64,000 bases of DNA from Rhizobium grahamii (lineage in GTDB: Bacteria; Pseudomonadota; Alphaproteobacteria; Rhizobiales; Rhizobiaceae): the NCBI RefSeq assembly GCF_009498215.1, contig NZ_CP043498.1, forward strand, positions 2,356,001 to 2,420,000. Direction: 5' to 3'. Shown piece after piece: positions 35,810-45,194 of the stretch. Each line of letters begins with the position of its first letter. Positions within the stretch are counted from its first letter, which is position 1. A model generated the notes under the pieces. It ran no database searches. It saw nothing but the letters and a program-made list of their open reading frames with translations, and was not told where the DNA came from. Both the position numbers and the translations under genes were made by a program.

Positions 35810-36706
35810 TCATGCGGGACCCCGACCACCCGCATTCTGCTTTTCAAGCTGCAACAGCAGGCCGCTGTGATCGACGTCCGCGCCGCCATCCTCGACGAAC
35901 GCGGCAAACTCCGCGCGAACAGCCTCCGTCAATGGCAGGACCAGCGACAGGTCTTCGGCAACCGCAAGGATGTTGTTGAGATCCTTCAACTGAAGCTTCG
36001 AGGGCCCGGCATGGCCGAACTCCCGACTGACCATTCTCTGCCCGTGAATATCGAGTATCCGGCTCTCGGCAAATCCGCCGCGAATGGCACGCCTGAAGGC
36101 CTCGGGCGACCCTCCGCCTGCCTGCACCAGCATCATGGCTTCGGCAATGGCGCCGATCGTAACGGCGACGATCTGCTGATTACCGAGCTTGGCCAGCTGC
36201 CCGGTGCCGCTCGGCCCGACATGCGTGACACGGCCAAGCGGCGCGAAGACGTCAGCCAGCTCGGCAATGAGCGTTCCATCCCCGCCCGCCATGATCGCAA
36301 GCGTACCGGCCGCCGCGCCGACGACACCGCCGGAGACTGGGGCGTCGAGATGCCGGATCCCGCGCGCGGCAAGCCGTGTCGCGTGATCTCGCGCCTGCGC
36401 GGGTGCGATGGAGCTGCAATCGATCACCGTGGCGTTTTGTGGCAGAGCCTCCGCAACGCCCTGCAGGAACAGCACATCTTCGACCGCCTTCCCGTCTGAA
36501 AGCATCGTGAAAACGACCGCCGCACCTCTGGCTGCAAGCGACGGCGTTTCGGCCACGACGGCTCCGTCCTTGGCAAGCGCCTGCGCCTTGGTGGCATCGC
36601 GGTTCCAGACGGTTACCGCAAAGCCCGCATCGAGCAGACGCCGCGCCATCGGCGCTCCCATGAGGCCGGTGCCAAGAAACGCGATACTACGCGGTGCGGC
36701 GCCCAT
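35810..36706 (-). CDS. HIBADH-family oxidoreductase, possibly L-threonate dehydrogenase (LtnD-like)
   Basis: 298 residues of the 3-hydroxyisobutyrate dehydrogenase family. The NAD(P) site IAFLGTGLMGAPMARRL is at about 8-24, the substrate-binding DAPVSGGVVGAAAG near 121, and the catalytic Lys in GQLAKLGNQQ near 170. The residues that separate HIBADH, tartronate semialdehyde reductase and LtnD cannot be judged by eye. The gene overlaps denD by one base, and LtnD is the usual partner of DenD-type enzymes, so an aldonate role is likely. No kinase or decarboxylase for the pathway is nearby. Confidence 0.85.
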   Translation of the reverse strand: MGAAPRSIAFLGTGLMGAPMARRLLDAGFAVTVWNRDATKAQALAKDGAVVAETPSLAARGAAVVFTMLSDGKAVEDVLFLQGVAEALPQNATVIDCSSIAPAQARDHATRLAARGIRHLDAPVSGGVVGAAAGTLAIMAGGDGTLIAELADVFAPLGRVTHVGPSGTGQLAKLGNQQIVAVTIGAIAEAMMLVQAGGGSPEAFRRAIRGGFAESRILDIHGQRMVSREFGHAGPSKLQLKDLNNILAVAEDLSLVLPLTEAVRAEFAAFVEDGGADVDHSGLLLQLEKQNAGGRGPA

Positions 36707-37689
36707 CAGAGCTTTCCTCCCATTTCATCCTCGATATGAACCCGGATAATGTCGTCGAACGAACGATCGGCGACGAACCCGAGTTCGCTCGCTCGCTTCG
36801 GCTCGAATGCCTGCGGCCAGCCTTGCACGATCTTCATCACCAGCTCGTCCGGCTCGCGACGGATGAGAGCGACGGCTCTTTCCCCCGCAACGCGACGCAG
36901 TGCCTCGATCTGCTCGCCGACCGTGACGCTGACGCCGGGCATGGTGAGACTGCGTCTCGAACCCAATAACTGCAGATCGATGCTGGCAGCATGGATGAGG
37001 AAGCCGACGGCGGAGCGCGGCGACGCGTGCCAGTGGCGCACCGTATCGGCAACAGGAAGGATCGCGACCTGCCCGGCGAGCGGCTCGCGCACGATCCCGG
37101 AGAAAAAGCCGGATGCCGCCTTGTTGGGCTTGCCTGGCCGCACGCAAATCGTTGGCAGGCGGATGCCGATGCCATCCAGGAAACCGCGACGTGTGTAATC
37201 GGCAAGCAGCAACTCACCCACCGCCTTCTGCGTCCCGTAGCTCGTCAACGGCGTGAGATTGAAATCATCGGGAATGACATCAGGGAACGGTGCTCCGAAG
37301 ACGGCGATGGACGATGTGAAGACGACGCAGGGGCGATAGCCGTCCTTCAGATGCGCGAGCCGGATCGCCTCGAACAGCGATCGCGTACCTTCGAGATTGA
37401 TGCCGTAGCCTTTCTCGAAATCGAGTTCCGCCTCGCCGGAGACGATCGCTGCGAGATGAAAGATGACATCGGGCCTGGCGGCGATCAGTGCTGTGGCATT
37501 GCCAGCCTGGGAAATGTCCACCGCGCTGCTGTCGACGCGCCCCGCGAAAGCTTGCGGGCGCTCCGGTTCGGCAACATCGACGAGTGAAAGACGCGTCAGC
37601 GGATGACCGCCAAGACTTCCGTCCGATACAAGGCGCGCGACGAGCTTGCGCCCGATCATACCTGCGGCGCCGACAACTGCGATGTGCAT
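36706..37689 (-). CDS. denD: D-erythronate dehydrogenase-like SDR (DenD)
   Basis: 327 residues from ATG at 37689 (an upstream in-frame Met at 37749 is less likely). NAD site VVGAAGMIGRKLVARL, FTSSIAVFGAPFP near 120, catalytic YGTQKAVGELLLADY, and the specific GIGIRLPTICVRPGKPNKAASGFF region that marks the DenD branch (COG0451). It oxidises D-erythronate to the 2-keto form. Stop overlaps the next start by one base (TGATG). Family assignment is good, substrate is inferred. Confidence 0.85.
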   Translation of the reverse strand: MHIAVVGAAGMIGRKLVARLVSDGSLGGHPLTRLSLVDVAEPERPQAFAGRVDSSAVDISQAGNATALIAARPDVIFHLAAIVSGEAELDFEKGYGINLEGTRSLFEAIRLAHLKDGYRPCVVFTSSIAVFGAPFPDVIPDDFNLTPLTSYGTQKAVGELLLADYTRRGFLDGIGIRLPTICVRPGKPNKAASGFFSGIVREPLAGQVAILPVADTVRHWHASPRSAVGFLIHAASIDLQLLGSRRSLTMPGVSVTVGEQIEALRRVAGERAVALIRREPDELVMKIVQGWPQAFEPKRASELGFVADRSFDDIIRVHIEDEMGGKL

Positions 37690-37848
37690 CACGCTCCTCC
37701 AAGCTTTGGCTCGCGGCGCGACTCCCTTCGCCCGACGTACGTTCATCAAGGCACATCTGAAGGATCATGGGAACAGAAAAATAGGGGCTGATGGAGATAG
37801 CCCAGCCGATCCAGGGCTCACGCACACAAGAGCGTAACGGCCTGGCGA

Positions 37849-38064
37849 TCAGGCGAGTTTCGGCACGGGAGTCAGCAGATACTCGAGCGCGGCTTCGCTT
37901 CGCACGCCATCCTGATAAAGATGCAGAACCAGGCAGGCGAGATCATCGAGATCGCCGGCATCCATCGCTTCTTTTTCGCTCAACCGGTGCAACACGCGTT
38001 GGCAAAGTGCGACTTCGTGGTCCTCAAGTGGTGCTTTTGTGGAATTCGGAATTGCCTTGGTCAT
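37849..38064 (-). CDS. Small protein of unknown function, 71 residues
   Basis: 71 residues, acidic and helical, ending EAALEYLLTPVPKLA. ATG at 38064 has an almost perfect ribosome site (GAGGAGG 8 bases before), which is the main evidence for the gene. I recognise no domain. It is probably a rhizobial orphan; nothing nearby suggests a role. Confidence 0.65.
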   Translation of the reverse strand: MTKAIPNSTKAPLEDHEVALCQRVLHRLSEKEAMDAGDLDDLACLVLHLYQDGVRSEAALEYLLTPVPKLA

Positions 38065-38144
38065 GACAGCACCTCCTCGACAATAGCTAATACCCCTGGA
38101 GATGAACCTTACGTGAACGGAAGATGCCGGAACGCGTGGGCTAC

Positions 38145-38828
38145 TCAGCGCTCGACATGGCACCATGCCGCGAGGAGCGGCCGCGCGGTGCAACGCATCG
38201 CCACGTTGTGGCCAGCGTCATTGAAGAAGATGGATCCGACCGATCCGCGCTGCCAGCCCTTGTCGTCGCAGGAGAATTCGCAATCCGACAGCGCGAGAAA
38301 CACCCTCGAACGATACTGGATATGGTCAGGGAAACGAGTGTAAGGCGCCATGATCGTCAGGCCGAGGGCAACGTCGTCTCTCTCTTCAACGCCAGAGACC
38401 CCCGCCACCACGGCATGCGCGTGCGTGTGCTCGATATTCAGGCTTGCGAACGGCCCTGTCTTGCTGGCAACCCATTCCAGGCTCTTTGCAAGATCGCCGA
38501 TCGCGGACGCGACTTCCGCGAAGGCGGGCCCCTTCTGTGATAGGTGGCGGAGCGCAAACTGCATCTGTGTCGCGAGCGGCATGGCCGCAACAGGCTTGTT
38601 GGCGACGGCACCGGGCTCCTGAAGGCGGTGAAACACCTTGCCGGCGACGAACTTCTCCATCATCGGCGTGCTGTCCGACAGCATGATATTTCCCAAGGCA
38701 CCGATCAGCCGCTGAACGGCAACCGGCCTGCTCGCACGGCGAACGGAATAGTCCCCTTGGGTGGCTCTCGTTCCGCGATGCAGAAGAAGGTCTGCCTCCC
38801 GTCTCAGCCGGGATTTCAAGCTCGCCAC
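38145..38828 (-). CDS. Cupin-like protein resembling DMSP lyases but lacking metal ligands
   Basis: 227 residues. GTG at 38828 is used because AAAGGAG lies 6 bases before it. The C-terminal 95 residues follow the pattern of the DddL/DddQ dimethylsulfoniopropionate lyase cupin: GLTIMAPYTRFPDHIQYRS, VFLALSDCEF, GSVGSIFFNDAGHNVAMR and PLLAAWCH. In active enzymes the motif is H-x-H plus Glu and Tyr; here the order is H-I-Q-Y-R-S-R-V-F, so only one His remains in that motif, and a His near the end (AGHN). The first 110 residues are helical. It may be a degenerate or divergent relative with another substrate. The match is by eye and moderate. Confidence 0.55.
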   Translation of the reverse strand: MASLKSRLRREADLLLHRGTRATQGDYSVRRASRPVAVQRLIGALGNIMLSDSTPMMEKFVAGKVFHRLQEPGAVANKPVAAMPLATQMQFALRHLSQKGPAFAEVASAIGDLAKSLEWVASKTGPFASLNIEHTHAHAVVAGVSGVEERDDVALGLTIMAPYTRFPDHIQYRSRVFLALSDCEFSCDDKGWQRGSVGSIFFNDAGHNVAMRCTARPLLAAWCHVER

Positions 38829-39021
38829 GGAAGACTCCTTTGTTACCGCGCGCAGATCACTTATCGCGAAGCGACCAAAAAGGGAACGGTCATCCCATGG
38901 TTTCAGTATCTCATCGCGCGCCGCACAAACGGCCGGCGAATCGGTCTGTTGGCCGCGCTACGTCATCAGTGGTCATGTTCCGACCATTTGACACGATGGC
39001 AAAGCGTTATGTCGCCTAGTC

Positions 39022-39471
39022 TCAGGTTTTCAGGGTTTCCGCAGAAAGCACCTTTCTTAGAAAAAACCGTCGAGGCGTACGGTCATCCCCTTCGAGTTCC
39101 CCGAACTGCTCGTAACCAAGCTTCAGGTAAAACGGTTTTGCTTGGAAGTCGTAGGTGTCTAGGAAGATCCCCAGGTATCCGCGCTCGCAGGCAATGCGCT
39201 CCGCCTCTCCCATTAACTGACGGCCAAGACCCTTTCCTCGGAGTGCTTCAGGCACGACTAGATACTTGACGAATAGCCAATTGAGTTCATCGAACGCGTA
39301 CAGGCCGCCGACGATCTCTGCAGTCTCCGATTGCCTTAAAACGATACCGAGATGTGGCCATTCCGCTATGGTCGCGGTGTGGCGGCTATTGAAGTCCACG
39401 AGCGGTTTCAGGAGGCGGTCAAGCTCGTCTGCAGTCGGCTCGGCCGGGAGGGTTTCTAGGATGGCAATCAT
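39022..39471 (-). CDS. GNAT-family N-acetyltransferase
   Basis: 149 residues. The acetyl-CoA motif is YLVVPEALRGKGLGRQLMGEAE (about 70-91), followed by GYLGIFLDTYDFQAKPFYLKLGYEQFG, a standard GNAT end. The early sequence is PHLGIVLRQSETAEIVGG. Substrate unknown. It is a single-gene unit between the cupin-like gene and the RND operon. Confidence 0.88.
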   Translation of the reverse strand: MIAILETLPAEPTADELDRLLKPLVDFNSRHTATIAEWPHLGIVLRQSETAEIVGGLYAFDELNWLFVKYLVVPEALRGKGLGRQLMGEAERIACERGYLGIFLDTYDFQAKPFYLKLGYEQFGELEGDDRTPRRFFLRKVLSAETLKT

Positions 39472-39599
39472 CGCGGCAGAATGTGTGAGGGGATGGCCAT
39501 TGTCTAGTCGATAGTTTCGGCAGTTCGGCCCCTTCGGGCCGATAGCCCACGCCTTTGCGCCAGACGTTCAAGCAGAAGATGGAACGCATCACGAATCAA

Positions 39600-39626
39600 G
39601 AAAGGCGGAGCAATGCTCCGCCTTTC
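39600..39626 (-). terminator. Terminator after the RND efflux permease
   Basis: 12-bp stem GAAAGGCGGAGC/GCTCCGCCTTTC with a 3-base loop, 24 bases past the permease stop codon. The minus-strand T tract is TTTCTTG, short but adequate. Confidence 0.7.
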
Positions 39627-39649
39627 CACGTCTCGCCGCTGAGTGGGGG

Positions 39650-42600
39650 TTATTCGGCGGCGAGTCGGATGATTTCGGCTTCTTCCTCGTCGTGCTCGTG
39701 TTCCTTGTGCTGGATCAGCGGGCGGTTGCCCGACAGCTTGCGAACCATCACGTAGAAGACAGGCGTCATGAAGATGCCGAAGAAGGTGACGCCGATCATG
39801 CCCGAGAACACGGCCACACCCATGGCCGCACGCATCTCGGCACCCGCGCCGGTCGAGGTGACCAGCGGGACAACGCCCATGATGAACGCCATGGAAGTCA
39901 TCAGGATCGGGCGCAAACGCAGGCGGCTTGCCTCGATGGCGGCCTGAACCGGAGTCCGTCCTTCGAATTCCAGCTCGCGGGCGAATTCCACGATCAGGAT
40001 CGCGTTCTTCGCCGAGAGGCCGACAAGAACCACCAGACCGATCTGCGTGAAGATGTTGTTGTCTCCACCGGTCAGCCAGACGCCTGTCAACGCCGCCAGC
40101 ACGCCCATCGGTACGATCATGATGATCGCGATCGGCAGGGCAAGGCTCTCATACTGAGCTGCGAGCACGAGGAACACGAGCAGCAGCGCCAGCGGGAAGA
40201 CGACCACGCCGGAATTACCCGCCAGGATCTGCTGATAGGTCAGATCCGTCCATTCGAAGCTGATGCCCTTCGGCAAGGTCTCGTCGGCGATCTTCTCGAT
40301 CGCTGCCTGAGCCTGGCCGGAGGAGAAGCCCGGAGCAGGACCGCCGTTGATATCGGCGGAGAGGAAACCGTTATAACGGTTGGTCCGCTCCGGCCCGGTT
40401 GTCGCGTTCACCTTCAGGAGAGCGGACAGCGGGATCATCTGGCCCGATGCCGAACGCACCTTCAGCTTGCCGATATCCTCGGGCTGGGCCCGGAACTTGG
40501 CATCGGCCTGGACGCGCACGCTGTAGGTGCGGCCGAAGGCGTTGAAGTCGTTGACATAGAGCGAACCGAGATAGATCTGCAGCGTCTCGAAAACATCGGT
40601 CACCGGAACGCCCAGCTGTTCCGCCTTCTCACGGTCGAGGTCGGCATAGAGCTGCGGAACATTGATCTGGTAGGCAGAGAAGATGCCCGTCAGCTCAGGC
40701 GTCTGGTAGGCCTTGGCAATCATCGCCTTGTTGGCCTCGTCGAGCACCTGATAGCCGAGACCGGCGCGGTCCTCGAGCTGCATCTTGAAGCCACCCGTCG
40801 TGCCGAGGCCGTTGACCGGCGGCGGCGGGAACATCGCGATGAAGGCATCCTGGATTGCCGCGAACTTCTGGTTCAGGGACATGGCGATCGCACCGCCCGA
40901 AAGCGCCGGCGACTTGCGTTCCTCGAAATCCTTCAGCGTCACGAAGACGATGCCGGCGTTCGAGGAGTTGGTGAAGCCGTTGATCGACAGGCCCGGGAAG
41001 GCAATCGCATGCGCGACGCCAGGCTCAGCCATGGCGATATCGCTCATCCGCTTGATGACGTCTTCGGTGCGGTCAAGGCTGGCGGCATCCGGCAGCTGGG
41101 CAAAGCCGATCAGATACTGCTTGTCCTGCGCCGGCACGAAACCGCCCGGCACTGCATTGAAGAGCCCGTAGGTCGCGCCTGCCAGCACGACATACACCAG
41201 CATGACGATGCTCTTGCGCGACAGCAGGCCGCCGACGCCCTTGCCATAGCCTCGCGAACCGGCGCCAAAGGCCTTGTTGAAGCCACGGAAGAACCAGCCG
41301 AAGGCGGCGTCCATGGCGCGTGTCAGCCAGTCACGCTTGGCGTGATGGTCCTGCAGCAGCAGCGAAGCCAGAGCAGGAGACAGCGTCAGCGAGTTGAAGG
41401 CCGAAATGACCGTCGAGATCGCAATCGTCAGCGCGAACTGGCGATAGAACTGTCCGGACAGACCGGAGATGAAGGCGAGCGGCACGAAGACCGCGACAAG
41501 CACCAGCGCGATCGCGATGATCGGACCGGACACTTCCTTCATGGCCTTGTAGGTGGCAGCCCGTGGGCTGAGCCCGTTTTCGATGTTTCGCTCGACGTTT
41601 TCGACAACGACGATCGCGTCATCCACCACGATACCGATCGCCAGCACGAGGCCGAAGAGACTGAGCGCGTTGATCGAGAAACCGAAGACATACATCACCG
41701 CGAACGTGCCGATGATCGAGACCGGAACGGCAATCAGCGGGATGATCGAGGCGCGCCATGTCTGCAGGAACAGGATGACGACGATGACGACCAGCGCGAT
41801 GGCTTCGAGCAGCGTGTCGACGACCTTCTCGATCGACGAACGAACGAACTTCGTCGTGTCATAGACGATCTCGTAGCTGACGCCGTCAGGCATGGCGGTC
41901 TTCAGCTCTTCCATCGTCTTCTGGACTTCGTCCGAGATGGTGATGGCGTTCGAACCTGGGGACTGGAAGACCGGGATGGCGACCGCCGGCTTGCCGTCGA
42001 GGATCGAGCGCAGCGAGTAATCGGCGGCGCCGAGCTCGATACGGGCGACATCGCGCAGGCGGGTGATCTCGCCGTTCGATCCTGTTTTGACGATGATGTT
42101 GCCGAACTGCTCGGGCGTCTGCAGACGGCCCTGCGCATTGACGTTCAGCTGCAGGTCGACGCCCGACAGGCTCGGCGAAGCGCCGATGGTGCCGGCTGCG
42201 GCCTGGACGTTCTGGCCACGGATCGCGTTGGTGACATCGCTTGCGGCAAGGCCATGCTCGGCCGCCTTCTGCGGGTCGATCCAGACGCGCATCGAATAGT
42301 CGCCCGAACCGAACACCTGCACCTGGCCGACGCCATCGATGCGCGCCAGCCGGTCCTTGATGTTGAGGACGCCATAGTTGCGCAGATAGGTGATGTCGTA
42401 GCGGTTGTCAGGCGAGATCAGGTTCACGACCATCATCAGGTCGGGAGAGCTCTTGACCGTCGTGATACCGATGGTCTTCACCTCTTCCGGCAGGCGCGGT
42501 TCGGCCTGCGACACGCGGTTCTGGACGAGCTGCTGTGCCTTGTCGGGGTCGGTGCCAAGCTTGAAGGTGACCGTCAGCGTCATGACGCCGTCCGATGTCG

Positions 42601-42850
42601 CCTGGCTGGACATGTAGAGCATGCCCTCGACGCCGTTGATCTGCTCTTCGAGCGGAGTGGCGACAGTCTGCGCGATGACCTCCGGGTTTGCCCCGGGATA
42701 GGTGGCGCGCACGACGATCGATGGCGGAACGACTTCCGGATATTCGGAAATCGGCAGTGAACGCAGGCCAAGCAGGCCTGCGACCACGATGAGGACCGAT
42801 AGAACTCCGGCGAACACCGGGCGGTCGACAAAAAATCTGGAGAAATTCAT
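39650..42850 (-). CDS. RND multidrug efflux permease (HAE1 family)
   Basis: 1066 residues, full length for AcrB-type pumps. It has the N-terminal FVDRPVFAGVLSVLIVVAG, the duplicated TM4 motif GIVVDDAIVVVENVER (Asp-Asp proton relay), FIPLAFISGLSGQFYRQFALTI, and the late KNAILIVEFARELEFEG. It exports drugs or other amphiphiles using the proton gradient, working with a periplasmic adaptor and an outer-membrane channel. The adaptor gene is 122 bases upstream; no channel gene is in the unit. It is probably controlled by the LysR regulator that starts at 45195. Confidence 0.95.
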   Translation of the reverse strand: MNFSRFFVDRPVFAGVLSVLIVVAGLLGLRSLPISEYPEVVPPSIVVRATYPGANPEVIAQTVATPLEEQINGVEGMLYMSSQATSDGVMTLTVTFKLGTDPDKAQQLVQNRVSQAEPRLPEEVKTIGITTVKSSPDLMMVVNLISPDNRYDITYLRNYGVLNIKDRLARIDGVGQVQVFGSGDYSMRVWIDPQKAAEHGLAASDVTNAIRGQNVQAAAGTIGASPSLSGVDLQLNVNAQGRLQTPEQFGNIIVKTGSNGEITRLRDVARIELGAADYSLRSILDGKPAVAIPVFQSPGSNAITISDEVQKTMEELKTAMPDGVSYEIVYDTTKFVRSSIEKVVDTLLEAIALVVIVVILFLQTWRASIIPLIAVPVSIIGTFAVMYVFGFSINALSLFGLVLAIGIVVDDAIVVVENVERNIENGLSPRAATYKAMKEVSGPIIAIALVLVAVFVPLAFISGLSGQFYRQFALTIAISTVISAFNSLTLSPALASLLLQDHHAKRDWLTRAMDAAFGWFFRGFNKAFGAGSRGYGKGVGGLLSRKSIVMLVYVVLAGATYGLFNAVPGGFVPAQDKQYLIGFAQLPDAASLDRTEDVIKRMSDIAMAEPGVAHAIAFPGLSINGFTNSSNAGIVFVTLKDFEERKSPALSGGAIAMSLNQKFAAIQDAFIAMFPPPPVNGLGTTGGFKMQLEDRAGLGYQVLDEANKAMIAKAYQTPELTGIFSAYQINVPQLYADLDREKAEQLGVPVTDVFETLQIYLGSLYVNDFNAFGRTYSVRVQADAKFRAQPEDIGKLKVRSASGQMIPLSALLKVNATTGPERTNRYNGFLSADINGGPAPGFSSGQAQAAIEKIADETLPKGISFEWTDLTYQQILAGNSGVVVFPLALLLVFLVLAAQYESLALPIAIIMIVPMGVLAALTGVWLTGGDNNIFTQIGLVVLVGLSAKNAILIVEFARELEFEGRTPVQAAIEASRLRLRPILMTSMAFIMGVVPLVTSTGAGAEMRAAMGVAVFSGMIGVTFFGIFMTPVFYVMVRKLSGNRPLIQHKEHEHDEEEAEIIRLAAE

Positions 42851-42972
42851 TTCAAAGCCCTCTCCGGGATGAAATCGGGATGCAACGACCCTCTCCGGCG
42901 GTTGGGATGCCGCCGGTGGGTCAGGTCATTTCGGAATTGCACGGAGCGCCGAAACGCTCCAGATATGTCGGC

Positions 42973-44163
42973 TTACTGAGCCGTCGCGACTTTCTCTTCC
43001 GCCTGCGGGGCAACCACTGCACCCGGACGGATACGCTGCAAGCCATTGACGACGATCTTGTCGCCAACAGTCAGGCCGCTTTCGACGATACGCTGGCCGT
43101 CCGCAGACGGACCAAGCTGGACCGGCCGATAGCTGACCTTGTTTTCGGCATCGACGACGAACACGAACTTCTTGTCCTGGTCGGTGCCGATCGCGCGGTC
43201 GCTGATCAGGATCTTGTTCTCGGCCTTCGGCTCGCCCATGCGGACGCGGACGAACTGGCCGGGGATCAGCTTGCCACCCGGATTGTCGAAGACGGCGCGA
43301 ACGCCGATCGTGCCGCTGGCCGCATCAACCTGGTTGTCGATCAACTGCAGCTTGCCCTTGATCGGCGTACCCTGATCGGCGAGCGTGCCGACTTCGACGG
43401 GGATCTCTTCGAGCGCAGGCACCGCGCCATCACCAGCAGGAAGCTGGGCAAGTGCATTCGTCACCATCTCTTCGCTGGCATTGAAGCTGGCGTAGATCGG
43501 ATCGACGGAAACAAGCGTCGTCAGAGCCGGAGATGCACTGCCTTCGGCAACAAGGTTACCTACGGTCACCTCGATCTTGCCGACGCGGCCGGCAACCGGC
43601 GCGCGGACCTCGGTGTAGCCGAGCTCAAGCTGGGCCGAGCGAAGCGCCGCCTGAGCGGTGCGAAGACCGGCCTGAGCCTCGGTGAATGCATTCTGCCGCT
43701 GGTCGAAATCGCTCTGCGAAATCGTCTTGTTGTCAGAAAGCCGGCGGCCGCGCTCGAGTTCGATCTGAGCAAGATTGACCTTGGCCTCGGCAGAGGCGGT
43801 CTGTCCTTCAGCCTGCGAAACCGCCGCCTGGTAGGGCTCCGGATCGATGGTGAAGAGCAGATCGCCGGCCTTCACCAGTGCGCCCTCGCGGAAGTGGACG
43901 GACTGGACGGCGCCGGCCACGCGTGAACGGACCTGCACGCGATCGACGGCCTCGAGCCGTCCCGAAAACTCCTGCCAGGTCGTGACATCACGGCTGGCGA
44001 CGACGGCAACGGTCACCGGCACAGCGGGAGCCTGCGCAGGTGTGGAAGCCGCCGTTGCAGTCGCGCTCATCGGCAGTTCGAAAAAGATGGCTGCGGCCGA
44101 AACGGACGCAGCAACGCTCAGACCGGCGCCCACAAGGGCCCAGCGCTTTTTACTGGACGTCAT
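42973..44163 (-). CDS. RND periplasmic adaptor (membrane fusion protein)
   Basis: 396 residues. A signal anchor at the start (KRWALVGAGLSVAASVSAAAIFF), then the biotinyl-lipoyl part SGRLEAVDRVQVRSRVAGAVQSV, a helical hairpin (about residues 110-170), the second lipoyl half YTEVRAPVAGRVGKIEVTVGN, and beta-barrel strands. It bridges the RND permease to an outer-membrane channel. The permease gene is directly downstream. The leader of the operon is a hydrolase-like gene. Confidence 0.93.
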   Translation of the reverse strand: MTSSKKRWALVGAGLSVAASVSAAAIFFELPMSATATAASTPAQAPAVPVTVAVVASRDVTTWQEFSGRLEAVDRVQVRSRVAGAVQSVHFREGALVKAGDLLFTIDPEPYQAAVSQAEGQTASAEAKVNLAQIELERGRRLSDNKTISQSDFDQRQNAFTEAQAGLRTAQAALRSAQLELGYTEVRAPVAGRVGKIEVTVGNLVAEGSASPALTTLVSVDPIYASFNASEEMVTNALAQLPAGDGAVPALEEIPVEVGTLADQGTPIKGKLQLIDNQVDAASGTIGVRAVFDNPGGKLIPGQFVRVRMGEPKAENKILISDRAIGTDQDKKFVFVVDAENKVSYRPVQLGPSADGQRIVESGLTVGDKIVVNGLQRIRPGAVVAPQAEEKVATAQ

Positions 44164-44204
44164 TGGTACTCTCCTTACGGCCTTCTCTCAGTGGCCGAAT
44201 TCAA

Positions 44205-45053
44205 TCAGTTCGTCTTCAATGCAATAGGTTGGCTGCTAATTTCTTGAACGAAGCTCTCGAACTGATCCGTGATCGTCTGTTGCCAGTTCGGCGCTTGTTC
44301 GCACTTCCCGCCATAAAGCAACGGCCAGCCTGCCCCGGCGGGGAGGACATTCCGGCGAACTGGAACACCAGCCTGTGTCAGGCGATCGGCGTAACCGACG
44401 GTCTCGTCGTGTAGCGGATCATCCTCGGCCGTCAGAACAAGTGCCGGCGCGACCCCTGAAATACGCGAACAGAGGCACGGCGCAGCATAGGGATGGCAAC
44501 CACCGCCGCTGAGGTAATGGCTCCAGCCCTCGGCCCAACGTTGACGCATGCCGATGCCATCCGCCTTGCGGATCGACGACGTGCCCATGAAAGGATCGAG
44601 CAGGGGCGAAATCAGAACCTGACCATTCAGCGCATCCGCATAATGGTCGCGCGCCTTGAAGGCGACGCCGGCAGCAATATTGCCGCCCGCTTCCTCGCCG
44701 GCCACGATCAGGAGCGAATTACGGTCGCCGATGCCGGATGCGCGCTTGTTGGCGAGATAGGAAAAGATCGAGTAACCGACCTCGAGCGGCTTCGGAAAGA
44801 CGTTGCCGAGCGGCGCGTTGTAGTCGGGGACCGCAACGATGGCCCCGGCTTTCGCCAGGCACTCGGCAACCACATTGTCTCTGACGCCGGATTGCAGGAA
44901 AGCGCCGCCGTGGAAGAACAACACGATCGGCGAACCCTTGCCAAACTCGGCGCCCTGATAGACGCGTGTCGAAACGGGGCCGGTGGCCACCTTTTCAAAC
45001 ACGATATCTTTCACCTGCACCGTCATTGTTTCGGACTCTCGTTTCACCGACAT
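44205..45053 (-). CDS. HSL-type alpha/beta hydrolase homologue without catalytic Ser and His
   Basis: 282 residues of the hormone-sensitive-lipase family. FFHGGAFLQSG (oxyanion hole, near 47) and the acid motif TAEDDPLHDE (near 220) are kept. The nucleophile elbow, normally GDSAGG, reads GEEAGG (119-124), so Ser is Glu. In the region where the His is expected (normally P-x-x-x-H-x-F) the sequence is LPAGAGWPLL, with no His. The protein is therefore probably not an esterase; a binding or regulatory role is possible. It is the first gene of the operon with the RND adaptor and permease. Confidence 0.85.
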   Translation of the reverse strand: MSVKRESETMTVQVKDIVFEKVATGPVSTRVYQGAEFGKGSPIVLFFHGGAFLQSGVRDNVVAECLAKAGAIVAVPDYNAPLGNVFPKPLEVGYSIFSYLANKRASGIGDRNSLLIVAGEEAGGNIAAGVAFKARDHYADALNGQVLISPLLDPFMGTSSIRKADGIGMRQRWAEGWSHYLSGGGCHPYAAPCLCSRISGVAPALVLTAEDDPLHDETVGYADRLTQAGVPVRRNVLPAGAGWPLLYGGKCEQAPNWQQTITDQFESFVQEISSQPIALKTN

Positions 45054-45194
45054 AACGTATTGCGAGCCACGGCCGCTTGCAATTTCTGAAAAAAAGATAT
45101 TGTTATTCCCCCGACGGAATAAGAAGCTTCGTAGCGATTACACTATTCCGAATTTCGAACAATACCGCAGTGCAACCTGCTTAGGTGATTTCCG
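45054..45194. promoter_or_regulatory. Divergent promoter region of the LysR gene and RND operon
   Basis: 141 AT-rich bases between two divergent genes. At 45146-45159 lies TTCCGAATTTCGAA, an imperfect palindrome with the spacing of a LysR T-N11-A box. LysR regulators usually bind such boxes next to their own start. Confidence 0.5.

Noticed and set aside
39692..42760. A 1022-codon open frame antisense to the RND permease
   Set aside because: It is an antisense shadow: its protein is low-complexity, rich in Arg, Asp, Gly and Glu, with no known motif, while the opposite strand encodes a full-length RND permease.
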